From assembly GCA_030427705.1 (NCBI GenBank), contig JAUIBR010000039.1, positions 1-63,045 on the forward strand: DNA of 63,045 bases. Reading direction: 5' to 3'. Source of the DNA: a bacterium (GTDB lineage Bacteria; Myxococcota_A; Bradymonadia; Bradymonadales; Bradymonadaceae). Under the pieces are notes generated by a model. The model did no database searches. It had not been told where the DNA came from and worked only from the letters and a program-made list of their open reading frames with translations. Shown in pieces: positions 17,954-27,678 of this stretch (position 1 is the first letter of the stretch; each line of letters opens with the position of its first letter). Position numbers and translations under genes: made by a program.

Positions 17954-18376
17954 ATGAGCGTCATCGAATTCTTGCCAGAGCGACGTCGTCGTCGAAGCGG
18001 AAACACCTACGAAGCAATTCGTCTTCAACTTGAACACATTTTTGAGCGTCGCGGCCTTCGCTGCTTCACGCTCGGAGATGATCGCGGATTGACCCTGGCC
18101 CACGCTGGTCACGGGCAGGAGGCTGAAGTAATGGCCGCGTATGCGCCATTGCTGGCGACCACGACCAACCGCGAGCGGCGCATGGAGATCTTCAATCGCA
18201 TCCGCAGCTTTGTACCGGACGCGTCGGAGTCGACCGTCGCCATCCGTACATTCCATGTGGACGGCGAAGTCCTTCACTTGTGCGTGCTTGGAGAAGCTGG
18301 CGTACAACATACCGACCTTTACCGCGCAATCTCGGGCGTCCGACGAATCCTTGGACAGGCCCTTCAAGCCGCCTAA
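17954..18376 (+). CDS. Small protein, possibly Roadblock/LC7-like
   Basis: 140 residues, soluble; AAGGAG lies 8 bases before the ATG. A basic N-terminus (RRRRR) is followed by an alpha/beta pattern with RGLRCFTLGDDRGLTLAHAG and a long helix. This resembles the Roadblock/LC7 or profilin-like regulators of small GTPases and kinases, but similarity is weak and could be chance. It is divergent from the kinase-ATPase-TPR gene with 265 bp between them, so a regulatory link to that kinase is possible but unproven. Confidence 0.7.
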   Translation: MSVIEFLPERRRRRSGNTYEAIRLQLEHIFERRGLRCFTLGDDRGLTLAHAGHGQEAEVMAAYAPLLATTTNRERRMEIFNRIRSFVPDASESTVAIRTFHVDGEVLHLCVLGEAGVQHTDLYRAISGVRRILGQALQAA

Positions 18377-18519
18377 CGCGACTTGCCGCCTCTTCTAAGG
18401 GGCGCCGATCCAGTTTTCAAAACAAGTTCCCGCGTCGTCCATGTGACGATCGCGCGGACTTGCGTTCGGCGGTGTCACCTAACCCAAAGCGTGGTAGAGC
18501 GATTTCGCGGAGGTAAGTG

Positions 18520-19851
18520 ATGGCCAAGAAGGACGTAAAGAAATCCGAGATTTTTGGGTGGGCGATGTATGACTTCGCCAACTCCAGCTACACGACGGTC
18601 GTCATCTCGTTCGTGTACGCGGCGTTCTTCACGAAGTTCATCGTTCCCGAGGGATCCGAGGTTCGCGATACCTATTGGGCGATCGCGATCATCGCCTCGA
18701 CCATTATCGCCATCGTCCTCTCGCCGTTGGTCGGCGCGATCTGCGACTACACCGGCGGCAAGAAGAAGTACCTCTTCTTCACGACCATTAGCTGCGCCAT
18801 CACGACGGCTGCGCTAGCGCTTGCGCACCCTGGTCAGCTGTGGCTCGCCATCCCGTTGATCGCCATTAGTAATGCGATGTTCATGCTCGGCGAGAGCTTC
18901 GTGGCTTCGTTTCTGCCTGATTTGGCAGATGACGACAACATGGGGCTCATCAGCGGATTGGGCTGGGGTCTGGGCTATTTCGGCGGACTCGCCAGCCTTG
19001 CGATGGTGTATGCCTACCTTGGTGACCCAGCGACGCAGGTGAACGAGGAGATCGTCAGTCGGAACCAAATGTCGATGGTGTTCCTTGGCGCATTCTATCT
19101 GCTGGCTGCGATGCCGACGTTTGCCTTGGTAAAAGACCGCTCGAAACCCAAAGAAGGTTGGGAAGGCGCGTCGTTTGCGCGATTGATGGGCGCTGGAATG
19201 ACCGAGCTCAAAGAGAGCTATCATCTCGCGCGACGCTACAAGGTGCTATTCCAGTTCCTGCTGGCTTTCATGGTCTACATGGCAGGACTCGAGGTCGTCA
19301 TTAAGTTCATCGGCATCTACGCAAATGATGAGCTCAGCCTCCCGATGTCGTATCTGCAGATTCTGTTCATCATCCTGCAGCTCAGCGCGGCTGCCGGCGC
19401 GGTCGGCTTCGGATTCCTTGAGGCGCGGCTTGGCGCAAAGGCCACCGTTATGGTCACGCTGTTTTGGTGGATGGGTGGTGTGCTCGCCATCTACTTCCTG
19501 AACGTGATCGCTGGAATCCTGGGCGTTGATCCAAACAACGTGTTCATGGGAATCGCGGTTATCGCGGGTGCCGGCATCGGCTCGATTCAGAGCTCAAGCC
19601 GTGCTGTGGTGGGCCTGCTCTCGCCGGCCGACCGCTCTGCACAGATGTTCGGCTTCTGGGGCATGTTTAGCCGTCTGGCCATCATCTTGGGCATGACCTT
19701 CGGGCCCGTCAGCGACATGGTTGGCCGTCGCACGGCGCTCTTGTTGGTCGTCGCGTTCTTCGCCGTAGGCGCACTGATGCTCTGGCGAGTCCCCATCAAT
19801 GAGCAGATTGAAGCGAATCAGAAGGCCAAACTGGCCGAAGCCTCAGACTAG
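18520..19851 (+). CDS. UMF1-family (Atg22-like) MFS transporter
   Basis: 443 residues with about 12 hydrophobic segments. The N-terminal signature IFGWAMYDFANSSYTTVV is diagnostic for the UMF1/Atg22-like branch of the major facilitator superfamily; the loop after helix 2 has DYTGGKKK. Eukaryotic Atg22 exports amino acids from vacuoles, but the bacterial substrate is not known. CGGAGG at 18508-18513 supports the ATG at 18520 over the GTG at 18517. The stop overlaps the stop of the convergent PEGA gene by 4 bp (CTAG). Confidence 0.92.
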   Translation: MAKKDVKKSEIFGWAMYDFANSSYTTVVISFVYAAFFTKFIVPEGSEVRDTYWAIAIIASTIIAIVLSPLVGAICDYTGGKKKYLFFTTISCAITTAALALAHPGQLWLAIPLIAISNAMFMLGESFVASFLPDLADDDNMGLISGLGWGLGYFGGLASLAMVYAYLGDPATQVNEEIVSRNQMSMVFLGAFYLLAAMPTFALVKDRSKPKEGWEGASFARLMGAGMTELKESYHLARRYKVLFQFLLAFMVYMAGLEVVIKFIGIYANDELSLPMSYLQILFIILQLSAAAGAVGFGFLEARLGAKATVMVTLFWWMGGVLAIYFLNVIAGILGVDPNNVFMGIAVIAGAGIGSIQSSSRAVVGLLSPADRSAQMFGFWGMFSRLAIILGMTFGPVSDMVGRRTALLLVVAFFAVGALMLWRVPINEQIEANQKAKLAEASD

Positions 19852-20981
19852 AAACGTCCGAATACCCCGATTCCACCGCCTCCCTCGACGATGGCAGGGG
19901 CCACACGAACGTTGGCCTCCTGTGGATTGGACTCACCTGCGAGCAGGTCCCAGGTCAGAAGCACCGCACCACCAGTTAGCAGTACCGCGCCCGTGAACGT
20001 GGTGATGAAGCCAGCAGCGCCAGTTCGATACACATCTGGGCATTGTTCAAACGAACCGTCATCGCACGTCGGCTCGCCATCGACAGCGGTGAGCCAGATG
20101 CCAAGGCCCAAAAAGACTGCACCGGTGCCGGCTGCGCCGAGCCCCCAAATCAAGCGATTGTCCATCTTGTCGATAGGACCTTGGGTCGCGACTTCCACCG
20201 CTTCAGGAGGCGCGTCTTTCTTTGGCAAGTGCACACGAAGCGCCATCGACTCAGGTGAGCTATCGCCCACGACGACAAGCTCTTTGACGGTGCGGTGGTT
20301 GTCGGCTTTAACCATGAATTCGTGATTCCCTGGTCCGACCTCGACCTCGGCACGACCTTTACCAATCACGGCGTCGCGGAATGTAATGTCGGCGTCCGGC
20401 GGCTCAACACTGATTTTGATCTTCACCAGTTTCACTGCCGGAACGTTCGACGGCACAGGATCGGGCACGGGGTCGGGCTCTGGGTCAGGCTTTGGCTTCA
20501 CAGCCACGTTTGTCGAGCGCGATGGAAGCTTGGTTTCGCTGAGCACGCCTGAGACGGTGGCTTTGAAGGTTCGTCCCACCTCGGCTTGGCCGCACAGTTC
20601 GCATGAACCCTTGCGGGCCGCCAATTGCTTGCCGTTGCGCAGGTCATAGGTTTCAACCGTCCAGTCATAGATTTGGGACTGACCAGAGACCTTGGTTCGA
20701 ATTCCAACCTTGGCCTTCGTGGTCTCACCAGCCTTCATCAGACAGTCGTTGGTGAAGCAACCGCGCACGACTGGGTTCAACTTGGCCCGGGTCGACTTGG
20801 TGTCCATTAGCTCGTACTTCGAGTTGCCCTTAAAGGCACCATCGTAGGCGTTTTGGATTTCGGTCTTCACTCGCGAATCGATGTCCGACGAGATTGAAAA
20901 CTCCAAGCCAGCCACCTTTTCAGCCCAAGCCGTGCTGGTGAAAAGCAATCCAATGAGGGTCAGTAGAATTGTTCGACGCAT
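19848..20981 (-). CDS. Secreted PEGA-domain protein
   Basis: 377 residues with a cleavable signal (ends AWA-EK). The first domain (about 25-160) contains Cys pairs (CFTNDC, CELCG) and resembles the N-terminal region of many myxobacterial PEGA proteins. A Pro/Asp-rich hinge (about 165-185) follows, then one PEGA domain (about 190-265; VEPPDADITF, GPGNHEF). Two hydrophobic segments near 285-340 are separated by a Cys-containing loop (CDDGSFEQC). Probably an envelope protein. It lies 11 bp downstream of murI and is likely co-transcribed with it. Confidence 0.85.
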   Translation of the reverse strand: MRRTILLTLIGLLFTSTAWAEKVAGLEFSISSDIDSRVKTEIQNAYDGAFKGNSKYELMDTKSTRAKLNPVVRGCFTNDCLMKAGETTKAKVGIRTKVSGQSQIYDWTVETYDLRNGKQLAARKGSCELCGQAEVGRTFKATVSGVLSETKLPSRSTNVAVKPKPDPEPDPVPDPVPSNVPAVKLVKIKISVEPPDADITFRDAVIGKGRAEVEVGPGNHEFMVKADNHRTVKELVVVGDSSPESMALRVHLPKKDAPPEAVEVATQGPIDKMDNRLIWGLGAAGTGAVFLGLGIWLTAVDGEPTCDDGSFEQCPDVYRTGAAGFITTFTGAVLLTGGAVLLTWDLLAGESNPQEANVRVAPAIVEGGGGIGVFGRF

Positions 20982-20992
20982 TATCTCACTCG

Positions 20993-21826
20993 TTATGAGG
21001 CAGATGTAGTCCCCGGTAGATCGACGTGCTGAACTTCATCTAATTCACTTCCGAAGAAACGACCAGCCATTCTCGAGAACTGTTCAGGTTCGTCGGTGGC
21101 CAAGAACGTCCGTGTTCCGGTTGATGTTTTGTCGGGATTTTCGAGGCCCTTTGTGCGCAGGATCTCGTCGAGTGCGGCGGCCGTGGCCGTCGCCGAATCT
21201 AACAAGGTGACGTCGGAGCCAACCACGTCGTTCATGACTTCGCCCAGTGCTGAAGCCAGAATCGGGTAGTGGGTGCATCCCAAAATCAGGGTGTCGACGT
21301 CGGAATCTGAGAACGCCGCCAGATAGGACTTCGCGATAGATTCAACGACATCCCCTTCCGTCCAACCTTCTTCGGCAAGCGGTACGAACAACGGGCACGC
21401 CTGTTGGGTCACGCGTACGTTTCCCAACGTCCCCATCGAGCGGACGTAAACTTCGCTTCGAACCGTGCCGCGCGTTCCAACCACGCCAATATGCCCGGAT
21501 TTACTCGTCTTGACGGCAGCGTGACTCACCGGTTCCACCACCCCCACGATCGGGATTTCGAACGCGTCACGTAGGGCATCGATGCCGAACGCTGTCGCCG
21601 TATTGCAAGCGATGACGAGCGCTTTGATGCCCCGCTCTTGAAGGAGGTTTGCCGCGTTGAGGCTGTACCGACGCACCGTTTCCGGTCCGCGATTGCCATA
21701 CGGCACGCGGGCAGTATCGCCCAGATAAATGAGGTTTTCGTGAGGTAGCAGGTCAGCGACCGCTCGCATCACGGTGAGGCCACCCACGCCACTGTCGAAG
21801 ATCCCGATAGGATCGCGAGTGGTCAT
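20993..21826 (-). CDS. murI: Glutamate racemase
   Basis: 277 residues. Family signatures are clear: IGIFDSGVGGLTV at the N-terminus, YLGDTARVPYG, and the two catalytic cysteines in VIACNTATA (about residue 73) and LILGCTHYP (about 184). It makes D-glutamate from L-glutamate for peptidoglycan synthesis. The ATG overlaps the stop of the upstream gene (ATGA at 21823-21826), so the two are translationally coupled. Confidence 0.97.
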   Translation of the reverse strand: MTTRDPIGIFDSGVGGLTVMRAVADLLPHENLIYLGDTARVPYGNRGPETVRRYSLNAANLLQERGIKALVIACNTATAFGIDALRDAFEIPIVGVVEPVSHAAVKTSKSGHIGVVGTRGTVRSEVYVRSMGTLGNVRVTQQACPLFVPLAEEGWTEGDVVESIAKSYLAAFSDSDVDTLILGCTHYPILASALGEVMNDVVGSDVTLLDSATATAAALDEILRTKGLENPDKTSTGTRTFLATDEPEQFSRMAGRFFGSELDEVQHVDLPGTTSAS

Positions 21827-22935
21827 TCAGCTTCGCTTTCCTCGAGGTCCATCTCGAGCTCAGCACGAAGCTCCTCGTCCGTTGGGATCTCACCACGGTC
21901 GCGGCGGTCAAGTCGCTCTTTCGCCCATTCGCGAAGGCTCTTCGCCTTGTCATCAAGTGACTGACGAAGGAACTCAACGCCGAGGTATTTCTCACCCAGG
22001 ATATAGGCCCGCTTGCGCACTGCCGTGTCTGGCAGGTCCGCAGCCTTACGAAGCAGTCCAAGGCGGACTTCTTCTTCGATGTCGAACCACTGCTCGTCCA
22101 AAAGGTCGAGCGCGCCGCTTGCGACTTGCTCTCCGCCGTAACCGCGAACGGTGTTCGGCTTGAGCAGTTGCTGAAGAAGATCGCGTGGCTCTTGGCCCAA
22201 ACGTGCGAGCCAAACGACGGCTCGGCGACGGACAGCGCCAGGAAGGAAGCGGATGCTAAGGCGGTCTTGCTCTTCCGCGGTCGTCTCGATTGGGTGCTCA
22301 AACTCACCACGAGGGAACGGAATCGCGTTCTCAACCACGATCTCGCAGACGTCCTTCTTGAGGTTCTTCGAGATGCTTCCCAGACCCATCACGTGGTCGA
22401 AGATGTCACGGCCTTGTGGGCCGATCGCTTCTTTCGCCGTGAGGATCATCAGGATGAGCTCAATCGTCTCTTCTCGCGAAATGATGTTTGCGCGGAAGAT
22501 CCCTTCACATGCAGGGAAGATGTGCTCAGTTGGTTCGATATAGCTGTTGGTCAGACGTGGAAGCCAAATCAGGCCGCGTCGAACGCCGTAGTAATCGTCG
22601 CGAACCAGAAGGTTCTCGCGTCCAAGCCAGGCCGAAAGTTGGAACAGACCTGGGCCTGGTTCCTGACCTTCGTCGAGGTGGACGTTAATCTGCAGGACAG
22701 CGTGGCAAAGCTTCTCTTTTACGTGTGGGGAGATGCCTTCAGCGACGATAACGCGCCGTGCAAACAACCCCAGGTAGTAGGGATACTGAAGGTAGCGCCA
22801 AAGACGCTCTTCCGATCCAGGACCGACAGGGAAGTCGGTTCCTTCAGCCAACGACGTGGCTGCCATTTCGATAAGACGAGGAGTTTCCTCGTCAGTAGCT
22901 TCTAGGTGACGTTTAAGAAAAGTGGACGTATCCAC
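21823..22935 (-). CDS. Conserved-looking helical protein upstream of murI
   Basis: About 370 residues, soluble, rich in Glu, Arg and Leu and predicted mostly helical, with no signal peptide and no motif I recognise. The GTG at 22935 is preferred because GGGAGG (22941-22946) lies 5 bases upstream; the frame also allows an ATG at 22983, which has no ribosome site and would add 16 residues. The C-terminus is very acidic. ATGA overlap with murI suggests stoichiometric expression with it, but there is no evidence of a cell-wall role. Confidence 0.8.
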   Translation of the reverse strand: MDTSTFLKRHLEATDEETPRLIEMAATSLAEGTDFPVGPGSEERLWRYLQYPYYLGLFARRVIVAEGISPHVKEKLCHAVLQINVHLDEGQEPGPGLFQLSAWLGRENLLVRDDYYGVRRGLIWLPRLTNSYIEPTEHIFPACEGIFRANIISREETIELILMILTAKEAIGPQGRDIFDHVMGLGSISKNLKKDVCEIVVENAIPFPRGEFEHPIETTAEEQDRLSIRFLPGAVRRRAVVWLARLGQEPRDLLQQLLKPNTVRGYGGEQVASGALDLLDEQWFDIEEEVRLGLLRKAADLPDTAVRKRAYILGEKYLGVEFLRQSLDDKAKSLREWAKERLDRRDRGEIPTDEELRAELEMDLEESEAE

Positions 22936-23259
22936 GCCAACCTCCCGGCGTATTCTCGTGAGTCGAACTCCGTCGCGGAGCATTCAACCAACAAATCAAT
23001 GAAATTTATTCTCGCTGATGACACCCAAAGGCTGTTCGCCCTTTGGTACTGCGGGAAGGTGCCAAAGCCGGCGTGCAATACCACGCTGAAAAGCACATTA
23101 CAACAAACGGGTGCCTTTCCTCGCGTTTTCTCGTATGCTTGCGGTGCGATACATTAGTAAAAATGCAGTCGTGCGACAGGTCGTCTAACGTATTCGCGCT
23201 GAATTTACGGAACATTCTGTAGTCTGCGGATTCAAAAGACTGACACGTTACGGAGAATC
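22936..23259. other. 324-bp divergent intergenic region
   Basis: This lies between the minus-strand murI operon and the plus-strand gene at 23260 and must hold promoters for both. I see an AT-richer stretch at 23140-23175 but no convincing -35/-10 pair. A short inverted pair, AGTCT and AGACT, lies between about 23220 and 23245, just before the ribosome site of the plus-strand gene. No small gene with a good start was seen. Confidence 0.5.
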
Positions 23260-24024
23260 ATGAGCGACGACAAACAACAGCCGGAAGGCGAAGAATTTGA
23301 TCAGCTAATCGCCAACCTCGAACAGGTTGAGCGGGCGCGAAAGCAAAAGGTGCTGCTGATTACCGTTGTGCTCTTCATCGTCGGTGGTTTGGCAATTGCA
23401 GGCGCCTATACCTATCGCGAAGCGCTATTCGTGCCGGATTTGCGCATCGCCGAGGGCGAGGCCGAAGTGCTGGCCGAGACCAACGACCCACAATGCCGAG
23501 CGTTCATCGCCAACGTCACCGATATTGGGAAGCGCTTCGCAGCCAATCAGACGACACTCGAAGAGCAGTTGTTGAGCGAAGACGTGGAGAAGGTGAAGGC
23601 TGGCAAAGAATCCATCGCCAAATTCCGCGCGGAATTGGAGAAGACTCAAGAAGATTCGAAGGCAGCTAACCTGCGTTTTGATGAGAGCCCCGAAGAGCTC
23701 CGGCAGTGGTACAAGCACATCCTCAATGAAATGCGGATCTTGGACGATGTCGCAAACAACGCCATCGAACGTCTTGCGCCGAAGCCTGAGCCTGAGGAAG
23801 GCGCTGAAGAGAAGCCCGAGGGTTTGGTGGAACTGACGCCAAAACCCAAAACGAAGAAGCGGCCGCCGAAAGAGCGCGTCGATGGCGCAATGTTGGCGAC
23901 CGATGACGCGTTCCAGAATTTCCGCGTTTGGCATACCAGCTCGCTCCATCCGTGTGGTAAGGCCGATGAAGGTGAGACACCTTGGGAACCTGAGGCTGAG
24001 TTGCCGAAGAAGGCAAATCCCTGA
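23260..24024 (+). CDS. Single-pass membrane protein with coiled-coil region
   Basis: 254 residues; CGGAGA precedes the ATG. A cytoplasmic acidic N-terminus (about 34 residues) leads to one membrane helix (VLLITVVLFIVGGLAIAGA, about 35-53). The outer domain contains Cys78 and Cys239 and a heptad-like helix (about 90-140). A Pro/Lys/Glu hinge (about 170-205) precedes the last segment. Family not recognised. It could be an envelope-spanning protein; no operon partner is close (58 bp to the next gene). Confidence 0.75.
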   Translation: MSDDKQQPEGEEFDQLIANLEQVERARKQKVLLITVVLFIVGGLAIAGAYTYREALFVPDLRIAEGEAEVLAETNDPQCRAFIANVTDIGKRFAANQTTLEEQLLSEDVEKVKAGKESIAKFRAELEKTQEDSKAANLRFDESPEELRQWYKHILNEMRILDDVANNAIERLAPKPEPEEGAEEKPEGLVELTPKPKTKKRPPKERVDGAMLATDDAFQNFRVWHTSSLHPCGKADEGETPWEPEAELPKKANP

Positions 24025-24082
24025 AATCAAATGGGATAATTAACCGTTTGATTCGCACCTGTCCGATCGATTGAATGGATGA

Positions 24083-26146
24083 ATGATTGTGAAGCTGCAC
24101 CCAATAGTTTTTTGTGCGTTCCTGGCGCTGTCACTGGCCGCCTGCTCGAGCGATACCAACTCTAACAATCGTTCCAACAACACGAATAACGGGACCGATG
24201 CGGGGAGTGACCTCGACGCGGGGCCGACCATTATTTGCGAGGCTGGCGAAGTCCGAGGCTGCACCGAAGAGAACACGCCCGGTCTCGAGGTCTGCAATTC
24301 GGCCGGTACTGCGTACGAACAGTCGAGCTGCCCATCATCGCCGCTCAGTGTTTGCCGCTCGGGTGAGTGCGAAGAAGTCTTCTGCATTCCAAACACGCGG
24401 CGTTGTGCTGACCCCAGCACGCCTGAGCGCTGCAACGATGAAGGAACTGCATTCGAGACCCTTGATGCCTGCACCGGTGCAGGTCGATGTGAAGAGGGCA
24501 ACTGCCTCAATCGTTGTGAGCTAGCGGAGCTGACGAACAGCTATATCGGCTGCGAATACTGGGCCGTGGAGCTTGAAAACCACCTGTTGTCGGACTCTGA
24601 AGAAGCACCGCTCGACCCGGAAAACCGACCTCCGTTCGCGATTGTCCTGTCGAACCCAAGCCAAACGTACGACGCACGCGTGACCGTGTACGAGACTGGC
24701 GGTGGGCCTGCCAACGTCATCCCAAGCCGGGTGGTGGGAACAGATACGCCGCTGCCTGGTTTGGATTTGGTTACGCTGACTTCGAAGGTGGTTGGCCCAC
24801 AAGGCCAGGACCTCTTCAATATCGAGGGGGCGGTCGAATCGATTGTTCTTCCGCGTGGCTCCACGATGACACTCCTGATGCCACACAAGACCATCCCGTT
24901 TGCGCAGACCACGGTCACGAACACCGCTTACCGTGTTGTATCCACGCAACCGGTGGTGGCGTATCAGTTCAACCCGCTTTGCTGCAGCTACAACTACACC
25001 AACGACGCAAGTTTGCTGCTGCCGACCAGCGCGTTGACTGAAAACTACATGTTCATGAGCTATGCGGTCTTCGCGGGCACCGAACAAGCGCGTCTGGCCG
25101 AGCCATTTGCAGCGACAATGACGGTCGTCGCCACGGAGCCAGATACTGTCGTCAGCGTCCAGTTGCCGCCAACAAAGGGGGCAGGGCGCCCGTACACTGA
25201 CGTTCTGTACCCGGTGACCAGCGGCTCTATCACAGGTCCAAACGCCAATGGCCAACTGTCAGTGACGTTGCAGCCCCACGAAGTTCTGAATATTGGTGCA
25301 AAGGGCCAAATGCCGGTGGAGGATATGACGGGCGCAGTGATTCGCGCGACCAAGCCGGTTTCCGTGTTTGGCGGCCACACCTGTGCGTTCGTGCCGTTCA
25401 ATGCGCCGGCGTGCGACCACTTGGAATCGCAGCTCTTCCCAATCGAGACGTGGGGGACCCGTTTCGTCGCTTCGCCATTGAAACTTCGGAAGGACCCGAA
25501 CGACCCCATGCCGCCCACACGTGAAGGAACCTACTGGAAGTTCCTTGCCGTCGAGGACGGAACCGTCATCAACACTGGAATCGACCTGGCACCACCAAAC
25601 ACGCTTCCTCCCGCAGACGAAGGTGTGCGGCCGTGCACAGCGTTTACGGATGATGCCGCCTCGGGCACGTTCACGTTGGATGCGGGGCAAACCTGCGAGT
25701 TTGGTACGACGACGACGTTTGTTGCTGAAGCCGGAAAACCCATCATGGTTGGCGCTTTCTTGAGCGGCCAGAACAGCGTCAAAGAAGACGCGCAGTTTGG
25801 CGACCGCGCTGGTGACCCTGCGTTCTTCCTGGTGCCTCCAGAGGAGCAGTTCCGAACGCAGTATTCCTTCCTGACGCCCTCTACCTACTTCCAAAGTTAT
25901 GTGACGGTCGTGATTCGACCAGGCTTTAACGTCACGCTCGATGGGCAAGAAATTGACCTCACGCTGATGGATTACGAGGTCGTTGAAGAGGCGAACATCG
26001 CTCGAGCGCATATCGAGGTCGAACCCGGTCCGCACCTGATTGAGGCTCAGATTCCGTTCGGAATCGTCGTGTACGGTTACGATGACTACGTCTCGTACGC
26101 GTTCACCGGCGGCCTCGATCTCACGAAGCTCAACGAATTCGAATGA
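24083..26146 (+). CDS. IgGFc-binding-type lipoprotein
   Basis: 687 residues. The signal ends in the lipobox LAAC, followed by an Asn/Thr/Asp-rich linker with SNNTNN and two or three Cys-rich repeats (CNSAGTAYEQSSC, CNDEGTAFETLDAC) like those in Myxococcota surface lipoproteins. The main domain starts near YIGCEYWAVELEN and ends with VVYGYDDYVSYAFTGG, both typical of the bacterial IgGFc-binding domain. That name comes from an animal mucus protein; the bacterial role is unknown, and surface adhesion is an inference. No clear ribosome site is seen before the ATG. Confidence 0.88.
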   Translation: MIVKLHPIVFCAFLALSLAACSSDTNSNNRSNNTNNGTDAGSDLDAGPTIICEAGEVRGCTEENTPGLEVCNSAGTAYEQSSCPSSPLSVCRSGECEEVFCIPNTRRCADPSTPERCNDEGTAFETLDACTGAGRCEEGNCLNRCELAELTNSYIGCEYWAVELENHLLSDSEEAPLDPENRPPFAIVLSNPSQTYDARVTVYETGGGPANVIPSRVVGTDTPLPGLDLVTLTSKVVGPQGQDLFNIEGAVESIVLPRGSTMTLLMPHKTIPFAQTTVTNTAYRVVSTQPVVAYQFNPLCCSYNYTNDASLLLPTSALTENYMFMSYAVFAGTEQARLAEPFAATMTVVATEPDTVVSVQLPPTKGAGRPYTDVLYPVTSGSITGPNANGQLSVTLQPHEVLNIGAKGQMPVEDMTGAVIRATKPVSVFGGHTCAFVPFNAPACDHLESQLFPIETWGTRFVASPLKLRKDPNDPMPPTREGTYWKFLAVEDGTVINTGIDLAPPNTLPPADEGVRPCTAFTDDAASGTFTLDAGQTCEFGTTTTFVAEAGKPIMVGAFLSGQNSVKEDAQFGDRAGDPAFFLVPPEEQFRTQYSFLTPSTYFQSYVTVVIRPGFNVTLDGQEIDLTLMDYEVVEEANIARAHIEVEPGPHLIEAQIPFGIVVYGYDDYVSYAFTGGLDLTKLNEFE

Positions 26147-26211
26147 TGGAATCCGCTTGACCTCGGATCCACAATTGGCGATTCATAAATCACCATAAAC
26201 CATTCGAAATG

Positions 26212-26230
26212 TTTCGGGCGCCACCCGAAA
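26212..26230 (+). terminator. Hairpin, possible terminator or leader element
   Basis: TTTCGGG (26212-26218) and CCCGAAA (26224-26230) form a perfect 7-bp stem with a 5-base loop between the IgGFc-binding lipoprotein gene and the phoH-like gene. There is no T-run after it, so it may be a Rho-assisted terminator end or a site for a regulator rather than an intrinsic terminator. Confidence 0.35.
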
Positions 26231-26287
26231 TTGCGGCTAACCAAGGACGGTCGCGACGGCTAGACCTTCGCGCGAGCTGAGTTAACT

Positions 26288-27664
26288 ATGCAGAAAAATT
26301 ACGTTCTCGATACAAACGTGCTCTTGCACGACCCGACCGCTCTGGTCCAATTCGACGACAATATCGTGGTGATTCCAATCTACGTTGTAGAGGAAATCGA
26401 CACGTTCAAACGTCAGCAAACCGAATTGGGACGAAACGCGCGTGAGGTCAGCCGAATGCTCGACGATTTTCGTCGGCAGGGTAGCTTGAGCGATGGCGTC
26501 GAAACTCCAGGCGGTGGACTCATCAAGGTCGGGTTTGAGGCATTGGACCTCGAGCAAGGACTGCTCAACAAGCATCTGGTCGACAACCTCATCATGGGCG
26601 TTGCACTGGCTGTAAAGGAGCAAGATCCGGAGCGTCCAACCGTCTTCGTGACAAAGGACACCAACCTTCGCGTTCGCGCGGATGTGCTCGGCCTGACCGC
26701 CGAAAACTACGAGGACGACAACGTTTCCATCACCGAACTCTATCCTGGCGCGTGCGAAATCATGGTGCCGGACGAGCTCATTGACGAACTCTACGACGAC
26801 GGACGGCTCGAAGTTGACCCGAAGCGGTTCGAACCACGCGTCAGCGACTCATCCGATGGTAATCCAGGAGCGCGTCTGGACCGGCTGTTCGACAATGAAT
26901 ACGTGCTTCTCAAGAGTGCTGGTGGTTCAAACCAAACCTCACTCGGCCGTGTGAAGCTTCAAGAGTCGGGCCCCGTTGTGTACCCACTTCCTCGCCGACA
27001 ACGGGACGATGTGTGGGGAGTTCGACCTCGAAACAAAGAGCAGGCGTTCGCTTTGGATGCACTGCTCGATGATTCCATCGACCTCGTTACCCTGATTGGG
27101 AAGGCGGGTACCGGCAAGACGCTCATGGCCATTGCTGCGGGTTTGAAGAAGGTCACCGAAGAGCAGGCGTACCAAAAGTTGGTCGTCAGTCGCCCGATTT
27201 TCCCAATGGGCCGAGACCTGGGTTATCTGCCCGGAACGATGGAGGAGAAGCTCAATCCATGGATGCGGCCTATCTTCGACAACGTCGAGTACTTGATGGG
27301 ACTTACGCGCGACGAGAAACGTGCGGGCCGAGGCGCGGATGAGCTCATCGACATGGGCATCATGGAGATTGAGCCGCTGACTTACATCCGTGGACGTTCA
27401 ATCCCCAACCAGTACTTCATCGTCGATGAGGCGCAGAACCTGACCCCGCACGAGATCAAGACGATCCTCACCCGTTTGGGCGAGGGCTCAAAAATCATTC
27501 TGACGGGCGACCCATACCAGATCGACAATCCTTATATCGATTCGGAATCAAACGGCCTGACCTACGTCATCGACCGCTTCAAAGGCGAGTCCATCTTCGC
27601 AACGATTACGTTGTTCAAGGGTGAGCGCTCCGAACTTGCGGAGCTTGCGGCGAATCTGCTGTAG
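26288..27664 (+). CDS. PIN-PhoH protein (YlaK-type ATPase)
   Basis: 458 residues. The N-terminal PIN nuclease domain (1-150) has acidic residues in NYVLDTNVLLHDP, VVEEIDTFK and VTKDTNLRVRAD. The C-terminal PhoH ATPase has Walker A GKAGTGKT (about residue 275) and Walker B YFIVDEAQN. Fused PIN-PhoH proteins (PhoH2/YlaK) are reported as RNA-targeting helicase-ribonucleases. The ribosome site is weak. It is convergent with the TIG lipoprotein gene, 14 bp apart. Confidence 0.93.
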   Translation: MQKNYVLDTNVLLHDPTALVQFDDNIVVIPIYVVEEIDTFKRQQTELGRNAREVSRMLDDFRRQGSLSDGVETPGGGLIKVGFEALDLEQGLLNKHLVDNLIMGVALAVKEQDPERPTVFVTKDTNLRVRADVLGLTAENYEDDNVSITELYPGACEIMVPDELIDELYDDGRLEVDPKRFEPRVSDSSDGNPGARLDRLFDNEYVLLKSAGGSNQTSLGRVKLQESGPVVYPLPRRQRDDVWGVRPRNKEQAFALDALLDDSIDLVTLIGKAGTGKTLMAIAAGLKKVTEEQAYQKLVVSRPIFPMGRDLGYLPGTMEEKLNPWMRPIFDNVEYLMGLTRDEKRAGRGADELIDMGIMEIEPLTYIRGRSIPNQYFIVDEAQNLTPHEIKTILTRLGEGSKIILTGDPYQIDNPYIDSESNGLTYVIDRFKGESIFATITLFKGERSELAELAANLL

Positions 27665-27678
27665 GTCTTTTGGCAGCG